DNA of 64,000 nucleotides from Quatrionicoccus australiensis (GCF_020510425.1 NZ_JAHBAH010000001.1:3515001-3579000); one strand, 5' to 3'; positions 1 to 9,746 are shown, counted from the stretch's first letter. Numbers and translations: made by a program. The notes: a model not told the origin generated them from the sequence alone.

Positions 1-74
1 TCCGTGATAAAAACCTGAACCTGTCGCTGCGTTGCTGGCGTGGCATGTTGAATTTATTGAAAATGAGGTTTTTC

Positions 75-1685
75 ATGAGTATTGCGCTGCGGATTGTCGT
101 ACTGATCGGCTTGTCCATTGCCGGGTTGATTGGCCTGGGTGGATTCAGCCTTTATCAGATGGCGACCATCAACAAGGGGGTGCGTGAAACCAATGAGGTG
201 AGTTTGCCCAGTATCCGCACGCTGGAGACCGCCCAGGTCGCCTTTCTGCGTGCCCGTCCGCGCTTGCTCAGCATTCTGATCAACACCGAGCCGGAAAAGC
301 GGGCGGACGACGAGAAGCAGTTCCGCGAGCGCATGGCCGAGATGAACGGCGCCTTGAACGATTATGAAAAACTGATTTCCGACGACAAGGATCGCGAACT
401 GCTGGCTACGGACAAACGTACGGCTGAGGCCTACGCCGGCTTTGCCGAAAAGTTCCTCGCTGTCGCCCGCCAGGGCAAGCGCGAGGAGGCGATGCAAATT
501 TCCGCCAGCGCGGCCGATACGGTTAACGGCTTGTCCAAGGCCCTGGTCGAACACGGCAAATACAATCATGACGCGGCCGCACAGGAAGCCGTGGCGGCCT
601 ATCATATCCACGAGCGTGCCACCACGCTGGTGATCACGGCCGTGATCCTGATCGGCCTGCTGGTCGCCGCCATCGGTTTCATCATTTATCGCCATGTGGC
701 CGGCGGTCTGGGCGAAATGGTCGGCATGTTTGCGCGTATCGAGAGCACGCTTGATTTCACGACCCGCCTTTCCGTCAAGGGCAATGACGAACTGACCCGC
801 GTTTCGGTGGCCTTCAACGGCCTGCTCGAGCGCCTGCAGCAGAGCTTCCGCCAGATCACCAGCCGCGCCGAGTCGGTCAACAATGCCGCCCAGCGGGTTT
901 CCACGGCGGCACATGAAATGTCGGTGGCGTCGCAATACCAGAGTGAAGCGGCCTCGAGTATGGCGGCGGCGGTCGAGGAAATGACGGTGAGCGTCAATCA
1001 CGTCGCCGACCGTGCCGAGGACACCCGCCGTCTGGCCAACAACGCCGGTACGGTGGCCCAGCGCGGCGAGGGGATCATCGGCGCCACCGTGCAGTCGATC
1101 AACGGCATTGCCCAGACGGTACAGGGCGCTTCCGGCGAGCTGAGCAACCTGGAACGGCAAAGCGAGAAAATTTCCAACATCGTTTCGGTGATCAAGGAAA
1201 TTGCCGACCAGACCAACCTGCTGGCGCTCAACGCGGCGATCGAGGCGGCGCGTGCCGGCGAACAGGGGCGCGGCTTCGCCGTGGTCGCCGACGAGGTGCG
1301 CAAGCTGGCCGAACGCACCGGCAAATCCACCCAGGAAATCGCCGCCACCATCCAGCAGATGGTGGCCGGCTCGCAAGCCGCCGTGCAAAGCATCCAGAGT
1401 GTTGCGGGCGCGGTTACCGCCGGTGTTGCTTACGCCGAGCAGGCGAGCGGCGCGATGCAGGAAATCGGCAGCGGTTCGGCCGATACGGTCGGCATGGTCA
1501 GCGACATCACCAGTTCGATCCGCGAGCAGGGCGTGGCGAGTACCGAGATCGCCCAGCAGGTCGAAAAGATCGCCCAGATGACCGAAGAAAACAGCGCCGC
1601 CGCGCTGTCGACATCGAACACCTCGGAAGAGTTGGTCAAGCTGGCGCAGGAAATGCACCAGATCGTCGCCCAGTACCGCGTCTAA
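75..1685 (+). CDS. Methyl-accepting chemotaxis protein
   Basis: Inner-membrane chemoreceptor that would relay a periplasmic signal to CheA/CheW. Seen: an N-terminal membrane helix (about residues 5-27), a helical periplasmic segment of about 150 residues resembling a four-helix-bundle sensor, a second membrane helix near residues 182-204, a HAMP-like region, and the conserved signalling-hairpin tip ([19 protein letters not shown]) near residue 375. The frame is open from an ATG at 45, but GAGG at 65-68 lies six bases before the ATG at 75, which gives a normal signal-anchor start, so 75 is preferred (536 aa). No C-terminal CheR-docking pentapeptide is visible. It is monocistronic and ends at a terminator. 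The ligand cannot be told from sequence. Confidence 0.93.
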   Translation: MSIALRIVVLIGLSIAGLIGLGGFSLYQMATINKGVRETNEVSLPSIRTLETAQVAFLRARPRLLSILINTEPEKRADDEKQFRERMAEMNGALNDYEKLISDDKDRELLATDKRTAEAYAGFAEKFLAVARQGKREEAMQISASAADTVNGLSKALVEHGKYNHDAAAQEAVAAYHIHERATTLVITAVILIGLLVAAIGFIIYRHVAGGLGEMVGMFARIESTLDFTTRLSVKGNDELTRVSVAFNGLLERLQQSFRQITSRAESVNNAAQRVSTAAHEMSVASQYQSEAASSMAAAVEEMTVSVNHVADRAEDTRRLANNAGTVAQRGEGIIGATVQSINGIAQTVQGASGELSNLERQSEKISNIVSVIKEIADQTNLLALNAAIEAARAGEQGRGFAVVADEVRKLAERTGKSTQEIAATIQQMVAGSQAAVQSIQSVAGAVTAGVAYAEQASGAMQEIGSGSADTVGMVSDITSSIREQGVASTEIAQQVEKIAQMTEENSAAALSTSNTSEELVKLAQEMHQIVAQYRV

Positions 1686-1704
1686 ACGTTTCAGATAACG
1701 CGCC

Positions 1705-1737
1705 GGCCGGCTCCCGCAATGCGGGGCCGGCCTTTTT
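1705..1737 (+). terminator. Rho-independent terminator after the chemoreceptor
   Basis: GGCCGGC and GCCGGCC arms plus a CCCGC/GCGGG continuation with one bulged base form a GC-rich hairpin followed by TTTTT, 20 bases after the stop codon. Confidence 0.8.
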
Positions 1738-1799
1738 CATGCGTTGCTCAGGGTGAAATCCAGCGCTTTTGCGGCGTCGACCGTTACGGTTGTGCTGAC

Positions 1800-4181
1800 T
1801 CAGGTCGGCGTCGCCGGTGCATCGATCAGGAGCACCTGTGCCAGGAACTGCTCGATCGGCAGCGGCCGCGAGTAGAGGTAGCCCTGGCCGTAGGTGCAAC
1901 CCAGGCTGCGCAGCAGGTCGCGCTGTTCGGCGGTTTCGATGCCTTCGGCGACGACGCTGAGCCGCAGGGCGTCGGCCATCATGATGACGGCCTCGATCAT
2001 CACCCGGTCGCTCGCCACCTGGCCCATGTCGCGGATGAAGGCCTTGTCGATCTTGACGGTGTCGACCCGGAAACGTTTCAGGTAGGAGAGCGAGGAATAG
2101 CCGGTGCCGAAATCGTCGAGATAGACACGGAAGCCGGCCGTCCGGATCGCTTCCAGCCAGCGCAGGGCATCGTGCGCTTCGCCGATGAGCAGGCCTTCGG
2201 TGATTTCGAGGCCGAGGCGCTGCGGTGCGATGCCATGGTGTGCTGCGATCTCGCTCGCCTTGGCCGGGCTCAGGCCATCCGGAATCTGCCTGGCCGAGAC
2301 GTTGACCGTCAGGCTGAGGTCGAGGCCGGCTGCCTGCCAGTCAGCCAGTTGCTGGCAGGCGGTTTCCAGGCACCACAGGCCGATGGCATTGATCATGCCG
2401 GTCTGCTCGGCAAGCGGGATGAAGTTGTCGGGCGGCACCAGGCCGTGTGTCGGATGCTGCCAGCGGATCAGCGCTTCGGCGCCGACCACGCGCTGGCTCG
2501 CCAGATGCACGATGGGCTGGTAGTAGAGGCGCAGTTCCTGGCGCTGGATGGCAAGGCGCAGATCGTTGGCGAGGTTGTGCCGGTGCTCGATGGCATGCCG
2601 CATGTCTTGGTTGAACAGGCTCCAGATCTGGCCGCCGCGGTGGCGCGCATCGTTCAGGGCCAGTTCGGCGTTGCGCAGCAAGGCGGGCAGGTTGTTGCCG
2701 TCGTCCGGATAAAGCGTCGCCCCGATGCTGGCGCCGAGGCAGGTTTCCTGGCCGCTGACCGAGAAGCGCTCGCCGAGAACGCGCAGGATGCGCTGGCAGA
2801 TACTGTCCAGCTTGCCCGGTTCGTCGATGTTGGGCAGCACGACGGCGAACTCGTCGCCGCCAACGCGGGCGACCCAGTCGGTGTTCTTGATGCAGGAGAA
2901 AATGCGCGCTGCAAAGCCGATCAGCACGCGGTCGCCGGCCGGGAAGCCGAGCGCATCGTTGAGCTGCTTGAAGCCTTCGAGATCGATCAGCAGCAGGGCG
3001 AAGTGCTGATCCTGCACCTTGGCGATTTCGTTCGCCCAGAACTCTTCGAAGCCCTGGCGATTGGCGAGGCCGGTCAGCGGGTCGGTGATCGCAGCACGCT
3101 TGGCAGCCAACTCGGCATTGCGCCGGGTTGTGACGTCGCTGACGATGCCTTGCACCATGCAGGCGCCGATCGGTGTCAGCGCGACGTTCAGCCAGCGCTG
3201 CGGCGTCATGCTGCGGAGCAGGGCCAGATCCTCCACGACCGCGGCATTGCTCTTGATGCAGCGCTCGATCATTTTTTGCAGATGCCCCGCATCCGTCCAG
3301 GGCAGGGCGAGCAGCGAGCGGGGGGCGGTTTCGTCGGCGGCAGGCTGGGGCAGGCCGGTCAACTGGGCCAGCGAACGGTTGTAGGAGGTCATCTCGCCGA
3401 AGGCATCGGCGATGAATATCCCGGATTCCGCGTTTTCGAAAATGTCGCGGTATTTGCGCTGGTCCATCTCGTGGCGGACGTTCAGTTCTCGCTCGACTTC
3501 GGCCGCATTGAGCAAGCGGCTGCTCAGGGCATTGATGTCCCGGGTCAGTGAACCGAAGGCATCCTTTTCGTGCCCGGCCGGCGCAGATAGCTGCTCGCCA
3601 AGGATAGGGTCGAGCTTGTTCAGGTTTTTGGAAAGTACGGCAATCGGTTTGACAACCTGGCGCAGCACGGTGAGGGTCAGGGCAATGGCGACAGCGATGA
3701 TCAACAGCAGCGTCTGCAGTGCGATCTGGCGGCGTGCCTGGGCGACCAGGGTTTCAATTGCGGCACCGTCCGGCTGCAGCGCGATGTTGCCGACGATACT
3801 GCTGTTGTCGAAGGGGGAGACAATGTTGCGGCGTACCGGTTGACTGCCCAAAACAGCCTGTTTTCCATCTGCCGGATTGCGTTCCAGATGGGCCAGCAGT
3901 CCCTTGTCGTAACGAATGTCGACGCTCTGGACTTCGCTGTTCCTGAGCAGGCCGCGCGCCACCTCCATGGCCAGTTCCTCGTTTCCGACGAAGCAGGCAA
4001 CCCGTACGGTATCTTCAACGGTATCGAGCAACTCGCCGAGGCGGCGGTAGGCATCCGCCTCGGTCTGGCGGGCAACGCTGATCGACATCGCGAGCATGAT
4101 CAGGCCGCCGACCAGGAAGGTGATGACGATGATGTTGCCGACGGTGCGCCCAAGCAGGCTGCGTTGCCAAAAGTTTTGCAT
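1800..4181 (-). CDS. Membrane sensor with PAS, GGDEF and EAL domains
   Basis: Likely bifunctional cyclic-di-GMP enzyme, 793 aa. Order: membrane helix (about 15-37), short periplasmic sensor, membrane helix (about 165-187), HAMP-like linker, PAS (about 260-370), GGDEF with intact RVGGDEF near 440, EAL from about 567. EAL catalytic signatures are present: EALIRW, NVSARQ, LEITE, DDFGTGYSS, KIDKAF and EGIET. The usual inhibitory RxxD site upstream of GGDEF reads KNTD, so product inhibition may be weak. The ATG at 4181 overlaps the upstream gene's stop as TGATG, so translation is probably coupled to the binding-type protein. Last gene of a three-gene operon; the neighbour suggests the sensor responds to a periplasmic ligand protein (inference). 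Confidence 0.92.
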   Translation of the reverse strand: MQNFWQRSLLGRTVGNIIVITFLVGGLIMLAMSISVARQTEADAYRRLGELLDTVEDTVRVACFVGNEELAMEVARGLLRNSEVQSVDIRYDKGLLAHLERNPADGKQAVLGSQPVRRNIVSPFDNSSIVGNIALQPDGAAIETLVAQARRQIALQTLLLIIAVAIALTLTVLRQVVKPIAVLSKNLNKLDPILGEQLSAPAGHEKDAFGSLTRDINALSSRLLNAAEVERELNVRHEMDQRKYRDIFENAESGIFIADAFGEMTSYNRSLAQLTGLPQPAADETAPRSLLALPWTDAGHLQKMIERCIKSNAAVVEDLALLRSMTPQRWLNVALTPIGACMVQGIVSDVTTRRNAELAAKRAAITDPLTGLANRQGFEEFWANEIAKVQDQHFALLLIDLEGFKQLNDALGFPAGDRVLIGFAARIFSCIKNTDWVARVGGDEFAVVLPNIDEPGKLDSICQRILRVLGERFSVSGQETCLGASIGATLYPDDGNNLPALLRNAELALNDARHRGGQIWSLFNQDMRHAIEHRHNLANDLRLAIQRQELRLYYQPIVHLASQRVVGAEALIRWQHPTHGLVPPDNFIPLAEQTGMINAIGLWCLETACQQLADWQAAGLDLSLTVNVSARQIPDGLSPAKASEIAAHHGIAPQRLGLEITEGLLIGEAHDALRWLEAIRTAGFRVYLDDFGTGYSSLSYLKRFRVDTVKIDKAFIRDMGQVASDRVMIEAVIMMADALRLSVVAEGIETAEQRDLLRSLGCTYGQGYLYSRPLPIEQFLAQVLLIDAPATPT

Positions 4182-4597
4182 CAGCGTTCTGGCTCGAAAA
4201 TGACCCGGAGGCGGCGATCCAGCCGTGTCGAGTCGATATAGCCGATGGCCTGCGGATTCTTGAGCAGGGTGTCGATCAGCTTTTCCTGGCTGTCGATCTG
4301 GCGGGGGGGCGTGGTGCGTCCGGTGAACAGCAGGCGCGCCCAGTAGGCGTTGATCTCGGCCCGGCTCTTGCCGGTCAGGCGCTCGTAGAAGGTGCCGCTT
4401 TCCGGCGTCAGGTCGAGCGGCTCGGCGAGCTTGCCGCTCGGCAACTGGCGATAGCGGCCGAGAAAGATGTTGATCACGTCGTCGCGCCTCAACTGGCCGA
4501 TCTCGCTGTCCTGACGCACCACGACGGCCAGTTCGCCGGCGCCCGCGACAGGCAGGAGCAAAAGCAGAAGGAGGCCGAGGAGAGGGCGCAGTCGCAT
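4181..4597 (-). CDS. Small periplasmic substrate-binding-type (PstS-like) protein
   Basis: 138 aa with a signal peptide (hydrophobic Leu run, cleavage probably after AGA near residue 20). The mature part resembles the short PBP-like domain proteins annotated as phosphate ABC transporter substrate-binding proteins: VIFLGRYRQLPSG-like segment (here INIFLGRYRQLPSG), a central Y-E-R-L-T-G segment and the C-terminal IGYID motif. At this length it is one lobe of a classical binding protein. No transporter permease or ATPase is nearby; it lies 6 bases after the barrel gene and overlaps the GGDEF/EAL sensor. That placement points to signal presentation rather than uptake (inference). The true ligand is unknown. 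Confidence 0.75.
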   Translation of the reverse strand: MRLRPLLGLLLLLLLPVAGAGELAVVVRQDSEIGQLRRDDVINIFLGRYRQLPSGKLAEPLDLTPESGTFYERLTGKSRAEINAYWARLLFTGRTTPPRQIDSQEKLIDTLLKNPQAIGYIDSTRLDRRLRVIFEPER

Positions 4598-4603
4598 GAT
4601 CGG

Positions 4604-5848
4604 CTAGAAGACGAAATCCATGACCATGGTCAGCACGTTGGTGCGGCCGTTCCAGTTGCTGCTCTCGTTGCGGAACGGAAAGATCGAGTCCGGCTTGCCG
4701 CGTATGGCATCGAACTGAATTTTCAGATCCATGTTTTCGCGGAAGTCCCAGCGCAGACCGAGCGAGGTGGTGTGCTGGTCGGCGTGGCTGTCGGACAAAA
4801 CTAGGGCGACGCCCGCATTGAGTTCGTCGAAGGGATTGCCGCCCGGCAGGCCGGTGCTCAGCGAGCGTGCCTTGGAGCGTATCCACGAATAACCGGCGAA
4901 GGGCGTCAGGCTGCCGACCCGGTAGCCGGCCAGGAAATAGCCGGATTGCCAGTTCTGGAAAGACTGGCTGCTGTGGCGGGCGCGGCTGACCATGAACTGG
5001 ACCTGCCACGGGCCTTCGTCATAAACAGCCCCGAGCGAGTCGAAGCGGCTGGTCGAGTCGGCCACGTCGAGGGCGCGCGCCGCAGCAAGCGCCGATGGCG
5101 CACCGGTTTGCTTCAGGCCATTGGTCAGGTCGTCAATCGGCAGGTTGTGGCCGAACTTGAGCTGCGAGCTGCTCAGGCGCACGGTCCACGCACCGCTTTG
5201 CAGGCTGACGTTGCCGCCCAGCATACGCGAGCCCTGCAGGTTCCAGCTGTGCTCGGCGAGCGGCAGCTTTTCATTCAGCCAGCCGCCATGGATGCGGGTG
5301 CGCAGCAGCAGGTCGCCGATGGGCAGGGTCCATTGCGCATCGGCACCGTCGATGTGAGCGAAGGGCAGGACGCCGAAATAGTCGGTCGACGGACGGACCG
5401 TCAGGTAGGTGTAACCGACGTGGCGCGAGTCTGCATACATGTAGAAATCGGTGGCCAGTCGGCCGAGGCGAAAGCTGCTGTAGCCGTTCGGGTCGTAGCG
5501 CACGAAACCCCACATCAGTTCCGGGTCGTAGCTGCTGCCGATGTGGTAGCGGCTGATGCCCTGCGCGATGACGGTCAACTGGTCGTTGAGCACCCAGTTG
5601 GCCTGCAGACCAATGAGCGAATCGACATTGGCGCTCCATTCGCCCTTGCTGCCGTGCGGCTGCGACAGATCGCGCACGAAACCGGCGCCATTTGATGAAG
5701 AACGGGTCATGCCCAGCGTACCGAAACCATTCAGGCTGAAACGACTGCTTGCCTCGTTTTCCTCTGCCTGGGCAATTGTGGGCACGCCGAACGCAAGCAG
5801 TCCGGCGAGAAACAGGCGATTTGTGTGGTTTTTGTAAATATTTCGCAT
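4604..5848 (-). CDS. Outer-membrane beta-barrel (porin-like) protein
   Basis: 414 aa from the ATG at 5848, which directly precedes a good signal peptide (MRNIYKN..., hydrophobic core, cleavage after AQA). The frame extends to a TTG at 5872, but that adds residues before the signal. The mature protein has alternating aromatic/polar strands and ends in VMDFVF with the terminal Phe typical of proteins inserted by the Bam machinery. No strong match to a named porin family is recognised. First gene of an operon with a PstS-like protein and a GGDEF/EAL sensor, so it may admit the ligand sensed by them (inference). Confidence 0.78.
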   Translation of the reverse strand: MRNIYKNHTNRLFLAGLLAFGVPTIAQAEENEASSRFSLNGFGTLGMTRSSSNGAGFVRDLSQPHGSKGEWSANVDSLIGLQANWVLNDQLTVIAQGISRYHIGSSYDPELMWGFVRYDPNGYSSFRLGRLATDFYMYADSRHVGYTYLTVRPSTDYFGVLPFAHIDGADAQWTLPIGDLLLRTRIHGGWLNEKLPLAEHSWNLQGSRMLGGNVSLQSGAWTVRLSSSQLKFGHNLPIDDLTNGLKQTGAPSALAAARALDVADSTSRFDSLGAVYDEGPWQVQFMVSRARHSSQSFQNWQSGYFLAGYRVGSLTPFAGYSWIRSKARSLSTGLPGGNPFDELNAGVALVLSDSHADQHTTSLGLRWDFRENMDLKIQFDAIRGKPDSIFPFRNESSNWNGRTNVLTMVMDFVF

Positions 5849-6136
5849 CGAAAGGTAATTTACCAGATTCAAAGTCGATATAAGGGACTAATTCAACTCA
5901 CCTTTCCATGACATATGCTTCTTGTTGGGGCGGCACCGGTCGACGCCTGTTTTCGGGCAAAAATGCGGCAACTGCGGGCGCATGGCGGCGCGACCGGAAA
6001 GTGTGCTGCGGCAGCCGGCATGAGCTTGCCGGCCGATCATTGCGGCGCTTTCTCTGGCGCTGCTGGAAAGGGGCAAGGTATTTGTCACGAAACCGGGTTA
6101 AATTTGCGTTTTGCCTTTAGCTGCCAGGAATCCCCG
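5849..6136. other. Intergenic region between divergent genes
   Basis: About 290 bases between the divergent barrel gene and hydrolase. It should carry both promoters, but no clear consensus promoter or operator was identified. Open frames here are not supported by ribosome-binding sites. Confidence 0.4.
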
Positions 6137-6931
6137 ATGTTGATGCCGAGTCTCCACTTTCATCCCGCCAGCCAGACCGCCGGCCGGCCGCCGCTGCTCT
6201 TCGTGCATGGCGGCTACAGCAATTCCAGCCTGTGGGATGTGCGCTTCATTCCTTATTTCGTCGAGCAGGGTTATGACTGCTATGCGCTCGATCTCTCCGG
6301 ACACGGCCGCAAGCCCGAAGATCGCGAGCATCTCGACGATTACGGCATCGACGATTACGTGGACGACCTGGTCGCTGCGATGACCCAATTACCGGTCACC
6401 CCGGTGCTGATTTCCCACTCGATGGGCTGCCTGGTCAGCCAGCGTTTTCTCGAGCAGAGCTCGGCGCGCGGCGTTGCCTTCCTGGCGCCGGTGCCGTCCA
6501 CCGGTACGGCCGGCACCGCCAGCCGCTTCGCGCTGACCATGCCCGACTTCTTCGCCGAGCTGCCCAATGCGGTCAACGGCACGGCGAGCGAGAAAACCAT
6601 GCGCACCATGGCCAGCGTCTATTTCTCGCCGGCCATGCCGCCTGAGGAAACGCTGCAATATCTGCCGCTGATCCAGCCCGAATCGGAAAAGGCCGTCGCC
6701 GAAATGGTCACCTCGCCGCTGCGTCGCGCCCGCGGCCGGGCGAGAATCCCGGCGCTGGTCATGGGCGGCTCGGCCGACCAGGTCTTTCCGGCCTCGATGC
6801 TCTACTTCACGGCCGCGTCATGGAACGCCAAGACCGTGATCATCCAGGGCGCCGGCCACATGCTGATGCTCGACCCGCAATGGCCGGACGCCGCCGGCCA
6901 GCTTCTCGACTGGCTGGAAAGCCTGGCCTGA
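6137..6931 (+). CDS. Alpha/beta hydrolase
   Basis: 264 aa, cytoplasmic. Start chosen at ATG 6137 because AGGAA lies seven bases upstream; the frame is open further upstream from 5915 but that part has no family resemblance. Fold signatures: oxyanion-hole motif LLFVHGGYSNS near residue 20, nucleophile elbow SHSMG near residue 95, candidate Asp in GGSADQVFP and catalytic His in GAGHML near the C-terminus. It resembles lysophospholipase/esterase-like hydrolases; substrate unknown. It stands alone, and a BIME-like palindrome follows the stop. Confidence 0.85.
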   Translation: MLMPSLHFHPASQTAGRPPLLFVHGGYSNSSLWDVRFIPYFVEQGYDCYALDLSGHGRKPEDREHLDDYGIDDYVDDLVAAMTQLPVTPVLISHSMGCLVSQRFLEQSSARGVAFLAPVPSTGTAGTASRFALTMPDFFAELPNAVNGTASEKTMRTMASVYFSPAMPPEETLQYLPLIQPESEKAVAEMVTSPLRRARGRARIPALVMGGSADQVFPASMLYFTAASWNAKTVIIQGAGHMLMLDPQWPDAAGQLLDWLESLA

Positions 6932-6951
6932 CATCCGTCAGGCGCTGACCT

Positions 6952-6986
6952 CCCTCCCCTGAGAAGGGGAGGGTCGGGATGGGGTT
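6952..6986. repeat. BIME/REP-like palindrome, copy 1
   Basis: CCCTCCCCT (6952-6960) pairs with AGGGGAGGG (6965-6973), followed by the TCGGGATGGGGTTT tail. The same core and tail occur near 48056-48136 and 59292-59390. Confidence 0.75.
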
Positions 6987-7018
6987 TGCATGGAGCCGCA
7001 GCAAATCGCGAACAGCTT

Positions 7019-7804
7019 TCAGGCGGCTGAACCCGCCGTCTCCCCGGAAAAGTAGCGGCGCGGTTCCATGCCCAGGGTGCGCTTGAACATCGCGGTAAAG
7101 GCGCTGGCGCTGCGGTAGCCGAGTTTTTCGGCGACCAGCGCGACCGGCACGCCGTTTGCCAGATGGCCGAGCGCCTCGACCAGACGCGCCTGCTGCCGCC
7201 ACTGGCGAAAGCTCATGCCGGTTTCGCGCTGGAACTGGCGGGCCAGCGTACGGCTGCTCGTCGCTTGTTGCTCGGCCAGTGTCTCCAGGGTGGCGCGGCT
7301 CTCCGGGTTGCCGACCAGTTCCTCGCACAGCTTGTGCAGGCGCGGCTCGGCCGGCATCGGCAGGTGCAGCGCCGGGATCTTGAGAAAGCGCAGCTCGGCC
7401 AGCGCCAGTGTCGCGATCTGGCCGCCGCGCCCGGCCTGGTCGTAGGCCAGCGGTTCGTCGAGCAGGGCGAGGATCAGGGCGCGCAGCAGCGGGCTGACGT
7501 CGAGCAGGCAGCAGATGTCGGGCAGGTCGGGCGCTGCGTCGGGGCGGATGTACAGGGTGCGCATCTCGACCGGGCCGAGCATGATCACGCGGTGCGGCGT
7601 GTTGGCGGGAATCCACACGCCGCGCACCGGCGGCACGACCCAGCTGCCAGCCTCGGTTTCGACGCGCATGACGCCGCTGCCGGCGTAGATGAGCTGGGCG
7701 CGCAGATGGCTGTGCACCGGCGTTTCGCCGCCGCGGTAATTGCGCGCCTTGGCGGTCACCGGGTGGGGCAGGGTCTGGTGCTGGTCGTCATGGCCGCAAC
7801 TCAT
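7019..7804 (-). CDS. AraC-family transcriptional regulator
   Basis: 261 aa from ATG 7804; a GTG at 7831 in the same frame is an alternative. The N-terminal half is a cupin-type ligand domain (HSHLRAQLIYAGSGVM, VPPVRGVWIPANTPH), and the C-terminal 100 residues hold the two helix-turn-helix motifs of the AraC family (TLETLAEQQATSSRTLARQF; LVAEKLGYRSASAFTAMFKR). This arrangement matches cupin-AraC regulators that control an adjacent divergent exporter. The neighbour 97 bases away on the opposite strand is an fsr-type exporter, so it is probably its regulator (inference). Confidence 0.9.
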   Translation of the reverse strand: MSCGHDDQHQTLPHPVTAKARNYRGGETPVHSHLRAQLIYAGSGVMRVETEAGSWVVPPVRGVWIPANTPHRVIMLGPVEMRTLYIRPDAAPDLPDICCLLDVSPLLRALILALLDEPLAYDQAGRGGQIATLALAELRFLKIPALHLPMPAEPRLHKLCEELVGNPESRATLETLAEQQATSSRTLARQFQRETGMSFRQWRQQARLVEALGHLANGVPVALVAEKLGYRSASAFTAMFKRTLGMEPRRYFSGETAGSAA

Positions 7805-7901
7805 GGTTGGGCCGGCGATTGTCCAATTCACGATATTTTCTGTCCGGACATGCTGGGATCGGTCATTCTAGACTGGCGTTCCAGAAATCCGAAAGACCCC
7901 A

Positions 7902-9113
7902 ATGAACAAGACGCTCACCGCCGACGCCACACCCGCCGCGCCGGACGCCCTGAACGCCACCACCTACCCGGTGATTGCCGCGATCAGCTTCTCGCACCTG
8001 CTCAACGACATGATGCAGTCGGTGCTGCTTGCCATCTACCCGATGCTCAAGCTCGGCCTCAACCTCAGCTTCGGCCAGATCGGCCTGATCACGCTCGCCT
8101 ACCAGCTGACCGCCTCGCTGCTGCAGCCGCTGATCGGCCTCTATACCGACCACCGCCCGAAACCCTACTCGCTGCCGCTCGGCATGGGCTTCACGCTGGT
8201 CGGCCTGCTTCTCCTCTCGCAGGCCGGCAGTTTCGCCGCGGTACTCGTGGCGGCGATGACCATCGGCATCGGCTCCTCGATCTTCCACCCGGAATCCTCG
8301 CGCGTCGCGCGCATGGCGGCCGGCAGCCAGCCCGGTCTGGCGCAGTCGGTGTTCCAGATCGGCGGCAATCTCGGCGCCGCGATCGGGCCGCTGCTCGCTG
8401 CGCTGATTATTGTGCCGTACGGCCAGGGCAGCGCCGCCTGGTTCTCGCTGTTCGCGTTGATCGGCCTGGTGGTGCTCAGCTTCGTCGGGCGCTGGTCCAG
8501 CCACCACGTCGCCAACTTCAAGAAGCGCATGAAAGCGCAGGTCGACAACGGCCTGACCCGGCGCCAGATCGGCTGGTCGCTCGCCATCCTCGGCCTGCTG
8601 ATGTTCTCCAAGTTTTTCTACATGACCAGCCTGAGCAGCTATTACACCTTCTACCTGATCGACAAGTTCGGCCTCGAACTCGCCAGCGCGCAGATCTACC
8701 TGTTCGCCTTCCTCTTCGCCGTCGCCGCCGGCACCGTGCTCGGTGGCCCGATCGGCGACCGGGTCGGCCGCAAGCGCGTGATCTGGGTGTCCATCCTCGG
8801 CGTCGCACCATTCACGCTGATCCTGCCGCACGTCGGCCTGTTCTGGACTGGCGTGCTCTCGGTGATCATCGGCATGATCCTCGCCTCGGCCTTCTCGGCC
8901 ATCCTGGTCTACGCCCAGGAACTCATGCCCGGCAAGGTCGGCGCCATCTCCGGCCTGTTCTTCGGCTTCGCCTTCGGCATGGGCGGCATCGGCGCCGCCC
9001 TGCTCGGCCAACTGGCCGACGCAACCAGCATCGAAACGGTCTACCAGGTCTGCGCCTTCCTGCCGTTGATCGGCCTGCTGACGGCTTTTTTGCCGACGAT
9101 CAGGAAAGGCTAG
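7902..9113 (+). CDS. fsr: MFS exporter, fosmidomycin-resistance type
   Basis: 403 aa inner-membrane protein with about twelve hydrophobic helices, close in length to E. coli Fsr (406 aa). Family landmarks seen: the LNDMMQS segment in helix 1, the IFHPESSRVARMA motif, the QIGGNLGAAIGPLLAA helix, and the GDRVGRKRVIW loop between halves. Fsr is a proton-driven drug exporter; the natural substrate here is unknown. It is transcribed divergently from an AraC-type regulator and ends at a strong terminator, so it is probably a single-gene unit. Confidence 0.88.
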   Translation: MNKTLTADATPAAPDALNATTYPVIAAISFSHLLNDMMQSVLLAIYPMLKLGLNLSFGQIGLITLAYQLTASLLQPLIGLYTDHRPKPYSLPLGMGFTLVGLLLLSQAGSFAAVLVAAMTIGIGSSIFHPESSRVARMAAGSQPGLAQSVFQIGGNLGAAIGPLLAALIIVPYGQGSAAWFSLFALIGLVVLSFVGRWSSHHVANFKKRMKAQVDNGLTRRQIGWSLAILGLLMFSKFFYMTSLSSYYTFYLIDKFGLELASAQIYLFAFLFAVAAGTVLGGPIGDRVGRKRVIWVSILGVAPFTLILPHVGLFWTGVLSVIIGMILASAFSAILVYAQELMPGKVGAISGLFFGFAFGMGGIGAALLGQLADATSIETVYQVCAFLPLIGLLTAFLPTIRKG

Positions 9114-9182
9114 GGCGCTATCGGTCGACGGCGGAAAAACGCGGTTTTTTGGCGGTCGACCGGTAAAAAAAGGGCAAAAGCA

Positions 9183-9232
9183 AAAATGGCGCGGATCAGT
9201 TCCGCGCCATTTTAATGCGCTTTTTTTTCCCA
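9183..9232. terminator. Bidirectional-looking terminator after fsr
   Basis: Perfect 13-bp stem AAAATGGCGCGGA / TCCGCGCCATTTT (9183-9213, five-base loop), then TTTTTTTT at 9221-9228. An element GGCGGTCGACCGGTAAAAA precedes it at 9151-9170 and recurs near 10357. Confidence 0.85.
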
Positions 9233-9344
9233 GTTCCGTCGCGACACCCTGTCGTTTGTTAATGCGATGTATGACGATGTTGTATAGAATCCGTCCCGTC
9301 CGGCGCCCGTTCGGCGCCACGACCCTGACATTGAGGAGAGTTGC

Positions 9345-9746
9345 ATGGCGGCCGCGGCAAAGGATAAGGTGACCAAAAGTATCAAGGTCAGCCTGGCGCA
9401 GCAGATCGTTGAAGTCTACGAAGGCAGTACGCGGGTTTTCCGCTTCGACTGCGTCACCGGCGACAACGAACATCCAACGGAGCGCGGGGTATTCAAGGTG
9501 TTGCGCAAAGCGCATCCCTATCGCAGTCATACCTATAATGTGCAAATGGATTACGCCCTGTTTTTCACCCATGATGGCAAGGCTTTGCACCAGTACCACG
9601 GCATCGTGCCGCTCGGCGTCGTGCGTACGGCGCGCGGTAGCGTCGGCGACTGGTTCGGATCGCACGGCTGCGTCCGCCTGAGCGAGGCCGACGCGAAAGC
9701 GCTCTATGACTGGGCCGCGCTCGGAACGACGGTGCAGGTCCTATGA
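9345..9746 (+). CDS. L,D-transpeptidase (YkuD)-fold protein without signal peptide
   Basis: 133 aa with a clear GAGGAGAG ribosome-binding site. The YkuD catalytic block is present: the upstream His in ALHQYHG and the catalytic SHGCVRL with nucleophile Cys. Such enzymes normally cross-link peptidoglycan or attach lipoproteins in the periplasm. No signal peptide or membrane helix is visible, so export is unexplained; the protein may rely on its overlapping neighbour, use a non-classical route, or have another role. The stop overlaps the next gene by four bases (ATGA), so the two form a translationally coupled pair. Confidence 0.85.
   Translation: MAAAAKDKVTKSIKVSLAQQIVEVYEGSTRVFRFDCVTGDNEHPTERGVFKVLRKAHPYRSHTYNVQMDYALFFTHDGKALHQYHGIVPLGVVRTARGSVGDWFGSHGCVRLSEADAKALYDWAALGTTVQVL

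Noticed and set aside
6932..7018. tRNA or small RNA
   Set aside because: The only structure is the BIME palindrome; no cloverleaf or T-loop consensus.
7863..9665. Antisense frame opposite fsr
   Set aside because: Low-complexity Glu/Gln/Arg product and spans the terminator; fsr is well supported.
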